Of a DNA stretch of 64,000 nt, positions 43,570 to 52,578 are shown one piece after another. The notes under the pieces are model-generated. The model saw only the letters and a program-made list of their open reading frames with translations. It was not told where the DNA came from and did no database searches. The position numbers and the translations under genes were made by a program. How positions within the stretch are numbered: position 1 is the first letter of the stretch; each line of letters starts with the position of its first letter. The DNA is from Archangium minus. Lineage in GTDB: Bacteria > Myxococcota > Myxococcia > Myxococcales > Myxococcaceae. The stretch is taken from the NCBI RefSeq assembly GCF_044360475.1, contig NZ_CP043494.1:11966001-12030000 (forward strand). Direction: 5' to 3'.

Positions 43570-44436
43570 ATGAGGTGGCAAGGGGGTCGTCGCAGCTCGA
43601 ACATCGAGGATCGGCGAGGCATGGGCGTGGGACGCCCGCTGGCGGTGGGAGGCGGTGCCGCGACCATCGTGATCGCCCTCCTGGTGATGCTGTTCGGCGG
43701 CGACCCCGGGACCGTCCTGTCCGGGGGAGAGCCCGCAGTGGGGCCGGGCACCGGCGGCTCTGGCAGACCGGTGGACCCCGCGCAGGCGCAGCTCGAGGAC
43801 TTCGTCTCCGTCGTGCTCGCGGACACCGAGGACACCTGGCCGGACCTGCTCCTGCCCCTGGGCGTGCAATACGTCGAGCCACACCTCGTCCTCTTCTCAG
43901 ACGCCGTGGAGTCCGCCTGCGGCTTCCAGGAGAGCGCGGTGGGGCCCTTCTACTGCCCGCTGGACGAGCGCGTGTACCTGGACCTCAACTTCTTCCGGGA
44001 GCTGGATCAGCGCTTCGAGGCGCCCGGTGACTTCGCCCGCGCCTACGTGGTGGCGCATGAGGTGGGGCACCATGTGCAGAACCTGCTCGGCATCTCCGAG
44101 CGCGTCCACGCGATGCGGAGCCAGTCTCCGGAGGACGCCAACGCCCTGTCCGTGCTGCAGGAGCTGCAAGCGGACTGCTTCGCCGGCATCTGGGCCCACC
44201 ATGCGCAGCGCCAGCGCCAGGTGCTCGAGCAGGGAGACGTGGAGGAGGGGCTGACCGCGGCCTCCGCCGTGGGGGATGACACGCTGCAGCGGCGCGCCCG
44301 GGGCCGGGTCGTCCCCGAGTCCTTCACCCACGGCTCCTCGGAGCAGCGTGCCTTCTGGTTCCGCCGGGGGCTCGAGCAGGGCACCGTCGAGGCCTGTGAC
44401 ACCTTCAGCGAGGACGCGCCCGGCCGGAGGCGATGA
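43570..44436 (+). CDS. KPN_02809/YpfJ-type neutral zinc metallopeptidase
   Basis: A 288-residue membrane-anchored protein. RGGRRSSNIEDRR-like N-terminal residues (here QGGRRSSNIEDRRGM) precede one transmembrane helix (GGGAATIVIALLVMLFGG). The domain has the zinc motif AYVVAHEVGHHVQNLLGISE, then LQADCFAGIWAHHAQ. The layout is that of PF04228. HEVGH supports zinc peptidase activity, but substrates are not known. The ATG at 43570 is in a GAGGGGGAACGG context. A NUDIX gene converges with it. Confidence 0.92.
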   Translation: MRWQGGRRSSNIEDRRGMGVGRPLAVGGGAATIVIALLVMLFGGDPGTVLSGGEPAVGPGTGGSGRPVDPAQAQLEDFVSVVLADTEDTWPDLLLPLGVQYVEPHLVLFSDAVESACGFQESAVGPFYCPLDERVYLDLNFFRELDQRFEAPGDFARAYVVAHEVGHHVQNLLGISERVHAMRSQSPEDANALSVLQELQADCFAGIWAHHAQRQRQVLEQGDVEEGLTAASAVGDDTLQRRARGRVVPESFTHGSSEQRAFWFRRGLEQGTVEACDTFSEDAPGRRR

Positions 44437-44460
44437 GCCGTACCCGCGGAGTGCCGCACC

Positions 44461-44949
44461 TCAGATGCGCGTGAAGGACCAGCTCACCGCGTGGCCGTCG
44501 GCGTAGGGCATGACGCCGTGGAAGGCCCGCGGGTCGCCATCGAACACCAGCGGCAGGAAGTGGCGGTCTCCGTCCCAGAGCGGCAGGCTCATGATGTCCT
44601 TCACGGGGACCCAGGAGAGGGTGCCCTCCGCGTTGCGCTCGTAGGGCGTGCCCTCGAAGCGGTCGATGCGGAAGACGAAGCCGAGCCAGTCCTCACCCTT
44701 CGGGCCGAAGCCGGGCCAGCTGATGGTGCCGCGCAGCGTCAACTCGGTGCACTCGATACCCGCCTCCTCGCGAATCTCCCGGCGCATGCAGGAGACCACG
44801 TCCTCGTCCGGGTGCATCTTCCCTCCGAGCCCGTTGTACTTGCCGAGGTGCGTGTCGTCCGGACGCGCGTTGCGGTGGATGAGCAGGACCTTCGTCCCAT
44901 CCGGAGACAGGACGTAGCCAAGGGTGCCGATGATGGGCGTGTAGCGCAT
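44461..44949 (-). CDS. NUDIX hydrolase, MutT-like
   Basis: A 162-residue pyrophosphohydrolase. The full Nudix box G-x5-E-x7-R-E-x2-E-E-x-G is seen as GKMHPDEDVVSCMRREIREE followed by AGI. The overall pattern (GYVLSPDGTKVLLIHRNARP; GLGGKMHPDED) matches 8-oxo-dGTP diphosphatases of the MTH1/MutT group. It would clear oxidised nucleotides or a related diphosphate. The start is the ATG at 44949. It stands alone. Confidence 0.9.
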   Translation of the reverse strand: MRYTPIIGTLGYVLSPDGTKVLLIHRNARPDDTHLGKYNGLGGKMHPDEDVVSCMRREIREEAGIECTELTLRGTISWPGFGPKGEDWLGFVFRIDRFEGTPYERNAEGTLSWVPVKDIMSLPLWDGDRHFLPLVFDGDPRAFHGVMPYADGHAVSWSFTRI

Positions 44950-45044
44950 AGGGGATAGCTCTTACAGCTCACGCAGCGCATCGCAAGAAGTCATCGGGTA
45001 GGCGCCAGCCGGCCTACTCCCCTCCGGCTCCTGAGTCGCCGCCC

Positions 45045-45122
45045 TTGTAGACTCTGAAGCAACACACGTTTTGTAGACTCCAAAGCAACACACGTCTTGT
45101 AGACTCCAAAGCAACACACACC
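45045..45122. repeat. 26-bp tandem repeat, three copies
   Basis: Three head-to-tail 26-bp units (45045-45070, 45071-45096, 45097-45122). The core is TTGTAGACTCCAAAGCAACA followed by CACGTC. Unit 1 differs at a few bases, while units 2 and 3 are nearly identical. It is not CRISPR-like, as there are no spacers. It lies between the NUDIX gene and the secreted-protein block. Confidence 0.85.
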
Positions 45123-45520
45123 AAGCCCTTGAAACCATTGAAACCGACATCTCCCGCGAGAGTCGTTTTTCATTGGAACAGAAATGTTACATTTATCTGT
45201 CGGGTTGCGCAGTTTTTACTCGCAGTCCTGTTTGATAATATGTATTGTGTGATGGTCCAAGCAGAGCAGGCTCCGCTTTGGATCAGAGGGGGTTTCATCA
45301 CGTCGTCACCCAGATCGGTTCCGCGCTGACGGCAGTCCGCGCGGGCGGTCCTGTGCGTTTGTCTTTTGCATACACCGTTCCTGGTGCTCGAGCGGCATTC
45401 TCAAACGAGCGACGGGGACGGCGGCGACAGGTTTGCGCGCTCTCGGGCAAGCAGACACGGGAGTGGTGTGCCCTCCAGGCATGACTGACGTGCCGTCATC
45501 GACAAGGAAGGCCTCAAACC
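45123..45520. promoter_or_regulatory. long AT-rich leader of the secreted-protein block
   Basis: No gene here. The first 120 bp are the most AT-rich stretch of the window and include TTTGATAATATG (a good -10-like GATAAT) with T-runs upstream. The rest is GC-rich leader ending in an AAGGAAGG ribosome-binding site before the ATG at 45521. A promoter for the secreted-protein gene is likely, but the exact -35 is unclear. Confidence 0.45.
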
Positions 45521-46807
45521 ATGAAGAAAGCATTGCTGTCCGCCGCAGTGATCGCGCTGTCCGCTGGCGCCGCCGGCCAGGCCGTCGCCGCGCCCATGTC
45601 TCCCTCCGCCCGCAACGTGTCGCAGTACTTCTCCGCCACCGTGCAGGATGCCTTCATCCTGCTGGGGGACACGGATGACACCAAGCTCGTCTATTACGTG
45701 CCGCGGCGCGGTGGCGTGGCCGTGCAGTCGCCGCTGAGCACCTCGCCCATCCCGCGCTTCCAGGTCTCCGCCTATTACCCGTCGTTTGGCTTCTTCGCGG
45801 GTGAGGAGCTCACCAACCTGGGTGGCTCGCTCTCCACCACCAGCGACCTCGGCGCGCTCGGCCTGCTTCAGAGCGAGGCGACCGCGAAGGGCATGCGCAT
45901 CACCCCGGCTCCGGCGACCAAGGCGCAGACCAAGTTCCTGCTCTCTGGCTACGCGCCCCCCAACGGCCGCGTCGAGGTCAAGTGTGAGAAGGAGACCTTC
46001 CAGATCACCAACCCGACGACGGGCGAGACCCGGACGATCACCGTCCCGAAGTGCTTCACCCACGAGGATCCGACCCAGCCGTACGACCTCGACACCAACG
46101 TGATGTACAAGTTCAACAGCCTGCCCGCGCTCAACGGCAGTGTCGTGGCGCAGGACATCTCCTTCCAGGCGACCACGCTGCCCGGCTGGACCAACCAGCT
46201 GCGGACGTTCATGGCCACGGGCGCCCAGTGGGACAACGTCCTGTCGGCGAAGATTGACTGGGAGATCAAGACCAGCGAGCTCACCCGTCAGGCGCGCTTC
46301 CACGTGAACTGGAAGTCCCTCTTCGAGCAGGCCAGCGCCTTCGCCGCCTTCCACCTCAGCTCGTGTGTGGACATCGAGGTCCGCGCCTTCTTCCAGCGGC
46401 TGGTGCAGTGCTCGGCGGAGAACGAGTGCGGCATCCGCATCGAGTACCTGCAGTCCAACGGCACCTGGGGCCCCACGGCGCCCAATGACGCCAACTTCAT
46501 CAACGTGGTGAACGCCGTGCAGCGGCGGCTCCAGGACGAGCTGTTCAACGAGGTGCGCAAGTACACCACGCCGGTCAATGGCCAGGTGTCCAACCAGGTG
46601 ACGTCTATCTTCACCCTGCGTGCGAACTACGAGAAGCTCATCCTCGAGAAGAACGAGGTGGTCTACGTTCAGTACAACCCGGGCCCGACGGACTTCCAGG
46701 CCCCCACCATGCTCAACGTGTCCTGCCTCACGGGCGGTTTCGAGATGGGCCGCGTGAACTGGAACATGAACGATCCGGGCTGCCGCGCGCTGCTGGGTCA
46801 GCAGTAA
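45521..46807 (+). CDS. secreted protein of unknown function
   Basis: A 428-residue exported protein. A Sec signal (KKALLSAAVIALSAGAAGQ, cut after AVAAP) is followed by a beta-rich domain with SATVQDAFILLGDTDDTKLV and YYVPRRGGVAVQ. A middle region carries two cysteines (VKCEKETFQITNPTTGETRT; PKCFTH). A C-terminal domain has paired cysteines (SSCVDIEVRAFFQRLVQCSA; ENECGIR) and the NVVNAVQRRLQDELFNEV helix. I recognise no family. It opens the envelope-protein block, and a strong hairpin follows it, so it may be expressed above its neighbours. Confidence 0.75.
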   Translation: MKKALLSAAVIALSAGAAGQAVAAPMSPSARNVSQYFSATVQDAFILLGDTDDTKLVYYVPRRGGVAVQSPLSTSPIPRFQVSAYYPSFGFFAGEELTNLGGSLSTTSDLGALGLLQSEATAKGMRITPAPATKAQTKFLLSGYAPPNGRVEVKCEKETFQITNPTTGETRTITVPKCFTHEDPTQPYDLDTNVMYKFNSLPALNGSVVAQDISFQATTLPGWTNQLRTFMATGAQWDNVLSAKIDWEIKTSELTRQARFHVNWKSLFEQASAFAAFHLSSCVDIEVRAFFQRLVQCSAENECGIRIEYLQSNGTWGPTAPNDANFINVVNAVQRRLQDELFNEVRKYTTPVNGQVSNQVTSIFTLRANYEKLILEKNEVVYVQYNPGPTDFQAPTMLNVSCLTGGFEMGRVNWNMNDPGCRALLGQQ

Positions 46808-46823
46808 TCAAGACGTGAGCCAG

Positions 46824-46858
46824 GGGGGTGGGAGTCTCCACGAGGAGAGCTCCCGCCC
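46824..46858 (+). terminator. long GC-rich hairpin after the first secreted-protein gene
   Basis: GGGGTGGGAG (46824-46833) pairs with CTCCCGCCCC (46849-46858). The stem continues inward as TCTCC/GGAGA with one bulge and a 4-nt loop. TCATTTCCTCTC follows. A terminator or a partial terminator that lowers downstream expression is likely. Confidence 0.6.
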
Positions 46859-46893
46859 CTCATTTCCTCTCACCCTCCCGCCCCCCTCCTTCC

Positions 46894-47718
46894 ATGCGTC
46901 TTCCCTACGTCCTTTCCGCAGCCGTGCTGGGCCTCTTCACCCTCGTGGCGCCAGCCGCGCACGCCCAGACCGAACCGCCGCTCGACTACGCGCGCACCAT
47001 CGAGCAGTCCGGCATGGTGTTCGTGCCGTACGTGGGCATGAACCGCGGCCCCATCTACTACACGAGCTACGAGCAGGTTCCGAACGGGCCGCCCACCAAC
47101 GTCAGTGGGATGCGCAAGCTCATCGTCAACCTGTTCCCGACGGCCCACCGGCAGAACCTGTACAACGGCTTTGTCTCCCAGAATGGCATCACCGACGCGA
47201 AGGTGCTGCCGCCGGCCAGTGCGTGCCAGCCGACGGAGGAGATTGCAGACCTGCTCTCCTACATGCCCGTGGGCTACACGCCGCGAATCCTCGCGGGCAA
47301 CTACCCCATCGCCTGCAGCCTGAGCCTCTTCTTCTTCAGTGAGGACGAGGCGAAGGTGCTGTCCATCATCAACGCGCGCCCGGTCATCACCCTGCGCGCC
47401 TCCATCCCGCTGTGTAGCCCGGCGAGCCAGAAGCTGAACATCTCCGCCATCAACCAGAGGCTCGTGACGGACGGCGTGCTGCGCAGCACCTCCACGGGCC
47501 TGACGGGGAACAGCTGGGACGTCCTCTTCGAGTCCTCGCGGCTGGCCCAGCTCTCTCCCTCGCTCTTCCTCACCTCGGATCCCCAGGTGGGCTGGGAGGC
47601 TTATATCAAGGCGTTCACGCTGGACCTGAACGCCCAGACGGCCACGATGTCTACCTCCGCGGCAAGCCAGCCCGTCTACATCTGCACGCCGGACCCGCTG
47701 GTCCTGCAGTTCGGGTAG
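46894..47718 (+). CDS. secreted protein of unknown function
   Basis: A 274-residue exported protein (signal RLPYVLSAAVLGLFTLVAPA, cut after AHAQT). The mature part has MVFVPYVGMNRGPIYYTSYE, MRKLIVNLFPTAHRQNLYNG and a C-terminal WEAYIKAFTLDLNAQTATMS. Four cysteines (SACQ, PIACS, PLCS, YICTP) could pair. It shares no clear homology with the preceding secreted protein. The ATG at 46894 follows a CT-rich stretch with no strong Shine-Dalgarno sequence. It is likely part of the same envelope block. Confidence 0.7.
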   Translation: MRLPYVLSAAVLGLFTLVAPAAHAQTEPPLDYARTIEQSGMVFVPYVGMNRGPIYYTSYEQVPNGPPTNVSGMRKLIVNLFPTAHRQNLYNGFVSQNGITDAKVLPPASACQPTEEIADLLSYMPVGYTPRILAGNYPIACSLSLFFFSEDEAKVLSIINARPVITLRASIPLCSPASQKLNISAINQRLVTDGVLRSTSTGLTGNSWDVLFESSRLAQLSPSLFLTSDPQVGWEAYIKAFTLDLNAQTATMSTSAASQPVYICTPDPLVLQFG

Positions 47719-47807
47719 AGCGCGGACTGCGCTTCAACCCCCATCAACAGGACGCCAGGAGCAGCCATGGCCGGTGCCGTGGCCGCTCCGGCGTGGGAGC
47801 ACGGGTG

Positions 47808-48119
47808 ATGCCAAGGCATGTGTGGATTCTGGGTGGGCTCGTGTGGTGGACCGCGTGCCCGGGCAACGACAGCGTGGATCCCGAGCAGAGGAAGAAAGAG
47901 CTCCAAGCCTGCATCCTTCAGCGGGTACCCCCCGCGGAGGCCACGGCCACGGAGTGGAAGGTGTCCGGGTACATGCTGGTGGATGCCTATGTGAAGTGTC
48001 AGGAGAAGCCGGAGCAGGCGACGGCCGCGGACTTCCGTGCCGTGGTGCAAGAGATTGCTCAACTGGAAGCGGATTCCGCCTCGGTGCGAATCACCGCCCT
48101 CCCTGGAGGCACGCAGTGA
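47808..48119 (+). CDS. small lipoprotein, coupled to the cytochrome gene
   Basis: A ~103-residue protein. The short signal (PRHVWILGGLVWWTACPGND) has a WTAC lipobox. The mature helical part has a cysteine in LQACILQRVPP and another in VDAYVKCQEKPEQ. Its TGA stop overlaps the GTG of the tetraheme cytochrome (GTGA), so the two are translationally coupled. It may anchor or escort the cytochrome. I recognise no family. I use the ATG at 47808. Confidence 0.7.
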   Translation: MPRHVWILGGLVWWTACPGNDSVDPEQRKKELQACILQRVPPAEATATEWKVSGYMLVDAYVKCQEKPEQATAADFRAVVQEIAQLEADSASVRITALPGGTQ

Positions 48120-49264
48120 AAGTCCTGTTCGTCCTCATCCTGCTCGTGGGCACAGGAGCCTTCGCCAGCGATTTGGAGGTGGACGAGTGCGTCGGGTGCC
48201 ATACCGCCCGGCGCAACGAGCCGAAGTCCCGCTTCGCCAATGGCCTGGGGCACTGGAATGACAGCCAATGCTATGGCTGCCACGCGGAGCTGAACGATGT
48301 GGCCGCGCGGAAACAGAAGGGGCAGGTAGACCGGCGCTATTTCGCCGTGCCCGTGCGTGAGGAGAAGCTGGCGCAGCTCGCCACCACGCCGCTGGCGTAC
48401 ATGAATGCCCCGGAGACCGTGGAGCCACCCGAAGGGACCGTTCCCCGGGTGTCCTGGGAGCGACTCGCAGCCTTCCTGAAGCGCCCGAGCAACCTCTCCC
48501 CCCAAGAAGGAAGCCGAGCCCCGCGGATGATGGCCTACCCGTCGCTTCAGCCCAAGGCGCTCAAGGCCGTGGCCGACCTCCTGGGGGTGCGGCCACAGGC
48601 CCGGGAGAAGACGCCCGCGAAGCTGAGCGTGGAGGAGCGGCGCCAGGCCGACACGCTGTGGACAACCCGCTGCTTCAGCTGCCATGGAGGCCCGAGGCCG
48701 GTATCGGGCCGGAGCGGAGTGGCGCTGGGGCTCTACACCGCCGAGTGGCTGCGGGACTACGCGGCTGGAAAGGTCCGCGCTCCTCGCGAGGCGCGCACCA
48801 TGCCCGTGGTGCCCCTCTCCACCGAAGAGGCGAAGCTCCTGCACCGGCTTTTCGGAGAGATGCGAGTCGAGGCGGAGCGCGAGCTGGATGCGCGTGTCTC
48901 CCGACTGAAGCTGGAGGACATGGCCACCCCCACGGCGCTGCCACCCGCGCTGCTGAGTTATCTCTGGGGGCCGTTCTTCCGGGACGCCACCTGTGTCCAT
49001 TGTCACGCGACCAGCCCACGTGCCGCGAGCGCATTCACCGCGGATGCGGAAGGGCTGAAGGCCTACCTGCGCCGCAAATCGGGTGAGGAGTTCTGGCGTC
49101 GGTTGGAGACTCGCGCGCTGGAGGCCGAGCACGGGCTCGTCGCCGCGCGACCTGGCATGCCCATGGCCGGAGTGGAGCTTCCCCTGGAGCTCCGGCGCCT
49201 CGTCGCACGCTGGGTGTTGGAAGGTTGCAAGGACCCCGAGGGGCAAACCTGGTGCCGTCACTGA
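48116..49264 (+). CDS. secreted tetraheme c-type cytochrome
   Basis: A 382-residue exported protein (signal KVLFVLILLVGTGAFASD) with four CXXCH haem-attachment motifs: C25-H29 (CVGCH), C52-H56 (CYGCH), C186-H190 (CFSCH) and C293-H297 (CVHCH). The first two are close together and the others widely spaced, so it may hold a dihaem head and two separate haem domains. It should shuttle electrons in the periplasm or on the surface. No matching oxidase or reductase is next to it. The GTG at 48116 follows GGAGG and overlaps the lipoprotein gene. Confidence 0.87.
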   Translation: MKVLFVLILLVGTGAFASDLEVDECVGCHTARRNEPKSRFANGLGHWNDSQCYGCHAELNDVAARKQKGQVDRRYFAVPVREEKLAQLATTPLAYMNAPETVEPPEGTVPRVSWERLAAFLKRPSNLSPQEGSRAPRMMAYPSLQPKALKAVADLLGVRPQAREKTPAKLSVEERRQADTLWTTRCFSCHGGPRPVSGRSGVALGLYTAEWLRDYAAGKVRAPREARTMPVVPLSTEEAKLLHRLFGEMRVEAERELDARVSRLKLEDMATPTALPPALLSYLWGPFFRDATCVHCHATSPRAASAFTADAEGLKAYLRRKSGEEFWRRLETRALEAEHGLVAARPGMPMAGVELPLELRRLVARWVLEGCKDPEGQTWCRH

Positions 49265-49287
49265 CGGCCATTCCGTTGAGGCGGTGC

Positions 49288-51534
49288 ATGTCTGGTAGGC
49301 AATCCCTCGGTGCGAGGCTCGGGTGTCTGACGTTGGCAGTGCTGCTCGGCACGTGGCTCGTGACGGGTTGTGGTCCCGCGACCGGCCTGGAGGAGCCCGT
49401 CCCGGGGCGAGTGCGCTCGCCGCTGGGAGGCCGGCCCGCGGCTGCGAGGCTGGCGCTGGGTCAATACCACTCGGTGGGCGTGCACTCGGATGGCACGGTG
49501 TGGGCCTGGGGATACAACCGTCAGGGCCAGCTCGGAAATGGGACGTTCACCGACAGCCCCACGCCGGTGCAGGTGGCGAACCTGGGTGGTGTGGTGTCCG
49601 TGGCCTCTGGGGACTACCACGCTCTAGGACTGCGCTCAGACGGCACGGTGTGGGCCTGGGGTGACAACTACAGCGGCCAGCTCGGCAATGGGACGAACAC
49701 CGCCAGCCCTGTGCCCGTGCGGGTGAAGAACCTGAGCGGCGTCGTTTCCCTTGGCTCTGGGTTCTCCCACGCCCTGGCGCTGCGCTCGGATGGCACGGTG
49801 TGGGCCTGGGGCGACAACCGTTACAGCCAGCTCGGCAACGTGGCGGCGACCAGCAGCAACCTGCCCGTGCAGGTGCCGGGCCTGAGCGGCGTCATCGCTG
49901 TCATGGCCGGAGGCTATTACTCCCTGGCGCTGCGCTCGGACGGCACGGTGTGGGCCTGGGGCGACAACCGCTTCGGTCAGCTCGGGGATGGCACGACGGC
50001 CACGCGCAACGTGCCGGTGCAGGTGCTGAACTTGAGTGGGGTGGTGACGCTCTCCGCCGGCGCCTCCCATACCGTGGCGCTGCGCTCGGATGGCACGGTG
50101 TGGGCGTGGGGCCTCAATACGTATGGCCAGCTCGGAGATGGGACGAACACCAACCGCCTCCAACCCGTGCAGGTGGGCCTGAGCGACGTGATGACCCTGG
50201 TCGCCGGCAACTACCACTCGCTGGCGGTGCGCTCGGATGGCGCGGTGTGGTCCTGGGGTGACAATCGCTACCGCCAGCTCGGCAATGGGACGACTACCAG
50301 CAGCCGCGTGCCCGTGCAGTCGGGCTTGAGCGGAGGTGTCACCCTGGTGGCGGGGTACAAGCACTCGCTGGTGCTGCGCTCGGACGGCACCGTGTGGTCC
50401 TGGGGTGACAACGTCTTCGGCCAGCTCGGAGATGGCACGTTCAACCCCCGAAGCTCCGCGGTGAAGGTGTCGTTTCTGTCCTTGGGCAGGGCGGATGTGA
50501 CGTCCGGACAGCTGCACTCCGTGGTGGTGGACTCGGGCGGTGCGGTATGGGTCTGGGGAGACAACTACAACGGGCAGCTCGGCAATGGGACGGGGCTCGA
50601 CAGCCTCGTCGCGGCCCCCCTGAATCTGAGCGGGAGCATCGCCGTCTCCGCCGGGTTCAAGCACACCGTGGTGCTCAAGGGCGACACCACCGTGTGGACC
50701 TGGGGCGTCAATGAGTACGGGCAGCTCGGGGATGGGACTTTCACGGACAGGCCCCGGCCCGTGCAAGTGGTGGGGCTCTCCGGTGTCTCCGCCGTGGCGG
50801 CTGGCAATTACCACGCGTTGGCCCTGCGCTCGAACGGCACGGTGTGGGCCTGGGGCTTCAATCGCTACGGACAGCTCGGAGATGGAACGACCACGGACAG
50901 GCCCCAGCCCGTGCAAGTCTCTGGGCTCTCCGGAATCGTAGCCATCGCGGCCGGAGACAGCCATTCCCTGGCGCTGCGCTCGGACGGCACGGTGTGGGCC
51001 TGGGGGTACAACTTCGACGGCCAGATTGGCAATGGCTCGTACGCCTGGCACATCCTGCCCGTGCAGGTGGCGGGACTGTCCGGGGTGGTGTCCGTGGCGG
51101 CTGGAGGCTACCACTCGCTGGCGCTGCGCTCGGACGGCACGGTGTGGACCTGGGGCTACAACGGCTCGGGCCAGCTCGGGGATGGGACGACGGTGCTCAA
51201 CAAGCCCGCACCGGTGCAGGTGACGGGCCTGAGCGGCGTGGTGTCCGTAGCGGCCGGCAACTACCACTCACTGGCGCTGCACTCGGACGGCACGGTGCGC
51301 GCCTGGGGGTTCAACTTCGACGGCCAGCTCGGGGATGGGACGCTCATCAATCGCCACTCACCCGTGAAGGTGACGGGCCTGAGCGGCGTGGTGTCCGTGG
51401 TCGCCGGGGACTACCACACGTTGGCGCTGCGCTCGGACGGCTCTGCTTGGGCCTGGGGATACAACGGCGAAGGCCAGCTTGGGGACGGGACGCGAAACGA
51501 CACCCTCGTGCCCATCCGGGTCCTGGGCATTTGA
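49288..51534 (+). CDS. lipoprotein with 14 RCC1 repeats
   Basis: A 748-residue protein. The lipoprotein signal (LGCLTLAVLLGTWLVTGCGP; lipobox VTGC) is followed by 14 RCC1-type repeats of about 50 residues, each with a core such as HSLALRSDGTVWAWG, a GQLGDG turn and a PVQVxGLSG link. Fourteen fits two seven-bladed beta-propellers, i.e. a double-ring binding platform on the outer membrane. Repeats 8 and 9 are the most divergent. DNA of the repeats is also nearly identical in places, so copy number could vary. It is 23 bp after the cytochrome gene and 6 bp before a VWA gene. Confidence 0.92.
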   Translation: MSGRQSLGARLGCLTLAVLLGTWLVTGCGPATGLEEPVPGRVRSPLGGRPAAARLALGQYHSVGVHSDGTVWAWGYNRQGQLGNGTFTDSPTPVQVANLGGVVSVASGDYHALGLRSDGTVWAWGDNYSGQLGNGTNTASPVPVRVKNLSGVVSLGSGFSHALALRSDGTVWAWGDNRYSQLGNVAATSSNLPVQVPGLSGVIAVMAGGYYSLALRSDGTVWAWGDNRFGQLGDGTTATRNVPVQVLNLSGVVTLSAGASHTVALRSDGTVWAWGLNTYGQLGDGTNTNRLQPVQVGLSDVMTLVAGNYHSLAVRSDGAVWSWGDNRYRQLGNGTTTSSRVPVQSGLSGGVTLVAGYKHSLVLRSDGTVWSWGDNVFGQLGDGTFNPRSSAVKVSFLSLGRADVTSGQLHSVVVDSGGAVWVWGDNYNGQLGNGTGLDSLVAAPLNLSGSIAVSAGFKHTVVLKGDTTVWTWGVNEYGQLGDGTFTDRPRPVQVVGLSGVSAVAAGNYHALALRSNGTVWAWGFNRYGQLGDGTTTDRPQPVQVSGLSGIVAIAAGDSHSLALRSDGTVWAWGYNFDGQIGNGSYAWHILPVQVAGLSGVVSVAAGGYHSLALRSDGTVWTWGYNGSGQLGDGTTVLNKPAPVQVTGLSGVVSVAAGNYHSLALHSDGTVRAWGFNFDGQLGDGTLINRHSPVKVTGLSGVVSVVAGDYHTLALRSDGSAWAWGYNGEGQLGDGTRNDTLVPIRVLGI

Positions 51535-51540
51535 GAGGAG

Positions 51541-52542
51541 ATGGAAGTGAAGACCCAGACAAGACTGTCCTGGTTGGCCCTGCAGGTGCTCCTGGTCGCC
51601 GCCCTCGCGCCGGTTCTAGGGGCCGGCGAGGCGGTAGCTCAAACCTTCAGTGAAGAGCACATCCTCATTGTGATTGACCGCAGTGGCTCCATGCAGCTGG
51701 TGCGGAACAATGGCCAGACCCGGTTCACCGAGGCCATCAGACAGGCCAAGGCCTACGTCAACCTGCCGTCGTCGCGGCCCCGCTCCTTCGCGGTCTGGAC
51801 CTTCGAGGAGGTCAGCTACATCAAGGAGCAGGGTTTCGCGGATGCCGCGACGACGCTCTCCACCTTGAACCGCCTGAGCGTTGGCAACGGAGTGACGCCC
51901 CTGGCCTACGCGGTCTGCGATGCCGTCGACGAGCTCTTGCAATACGAGCCCGGAGTCAATGCGAAGAAGGTGGTCCGGCTGGTGTCCGATGGCGAGGAGA
52001 ACAGCACGCCCTCCAGCTCCCAATGCCATGGCCCCGACAGCACCAGCCCCTACCCCAACTTCTCGATGGATTCCTGGCAGTGGAAGGTCCGCAACATGCT
52101 CAAGACGGGGGATCCATTGAGGGATGATCCCGGCCCCTACAAGCTCGTGTTCGACGTCAATGTCTTGTATGATTACGTCCGCTTCGCCAGGGCTGGGAGC
52201 CCGGTTCGCGAAGTGTCCTCCACGGGGAACGCGGCGCCCATCCGCCCCCTGTTGACCTCCGCCTACTTCGCCTTTCTCCAGGGTGTGTCCAAGGACTCGG
52301 GAGGCACCTTTACAGCGATTGGCGATTCAAGTCCCGTCCCCGTCCAGGGGGACACCAACCAGGATTACTGTGTCAACGACACCGACTACCACCTGGTGCT
52401 CAACCACTACGGCAACACGGTTCCTCCCGCGCCCGTCGCGGCGGATGTGAACCGTGACGGCGTGGTCGACTACTACGACTACACCATCGTCGTGAACAAC
52501 TACGGCTCGGGTTGTGGCTCGAGCCCCGCAGTAGACAAGTAG
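51541..52542 (+). CDS. secreted VWA protein with dockerin-like C-terminus
   Basis: A 333-residue exported protein (signal ending AGEAVAQT). The VWA domain has the metal-site motif VIDRSGSMQL and SDGEENSTPSSSQC. Residues ~270-330 hold two dockerin-type calcium loops, DTNQDYCVNDTDYHLVLNHY and DVNRDGVVDYYDYTIVVNNY. Dockerins normally plug into cohesins of multi-protein complexes; no cohesin was seen in the window. GAGAGGAG precedes the ATG. It is a close paralogue of the next gene. Confidence 0.9.
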   Translation: MEVKTQTRLSWLALQVLLVAALAPVLGAGEAVAQTFSEEHILIVIDRSGSMQLVRNNGQTRFTEAIRQAKAYVNLPSSRPRSFAVWTFEEVSYIKEQGFADAATTLSTLNRLSVGNGVTPLAYAVCDAVDELLQYEPGVNAKKVVRLVSDGEENSTPSSSQCHGPDSTSPYPNFSMDSWQWKVRNMLKTGDPLRDDPGPYKLVFDVNVLYDYVRFARAGSPVREVSSTGNAAPIRPLLTSAYFAFLQGVSKDSGGTFTAIGDSSPVPVQGDTNQDYCVNDTDYHLVLNHYGNTVPPAPVAADVNRDGVVDYYDYTIVVNNYGSGCGSSPAVDK

Positions 52543-52578
52543 AAAGACAGTCCAAGCCACAAAGCGAAAGGAACGAAG

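Noticed and set aside
45045..45122. CRISPR-like tandem repeat
   Set aside because: Units are directly adjacent with no spacers and no cas genes occur.
49636..51267. 543-codon reverse ORF with internal repeats
   Set aside because: Its repeats are only the antisense of the RCC1 repeats.
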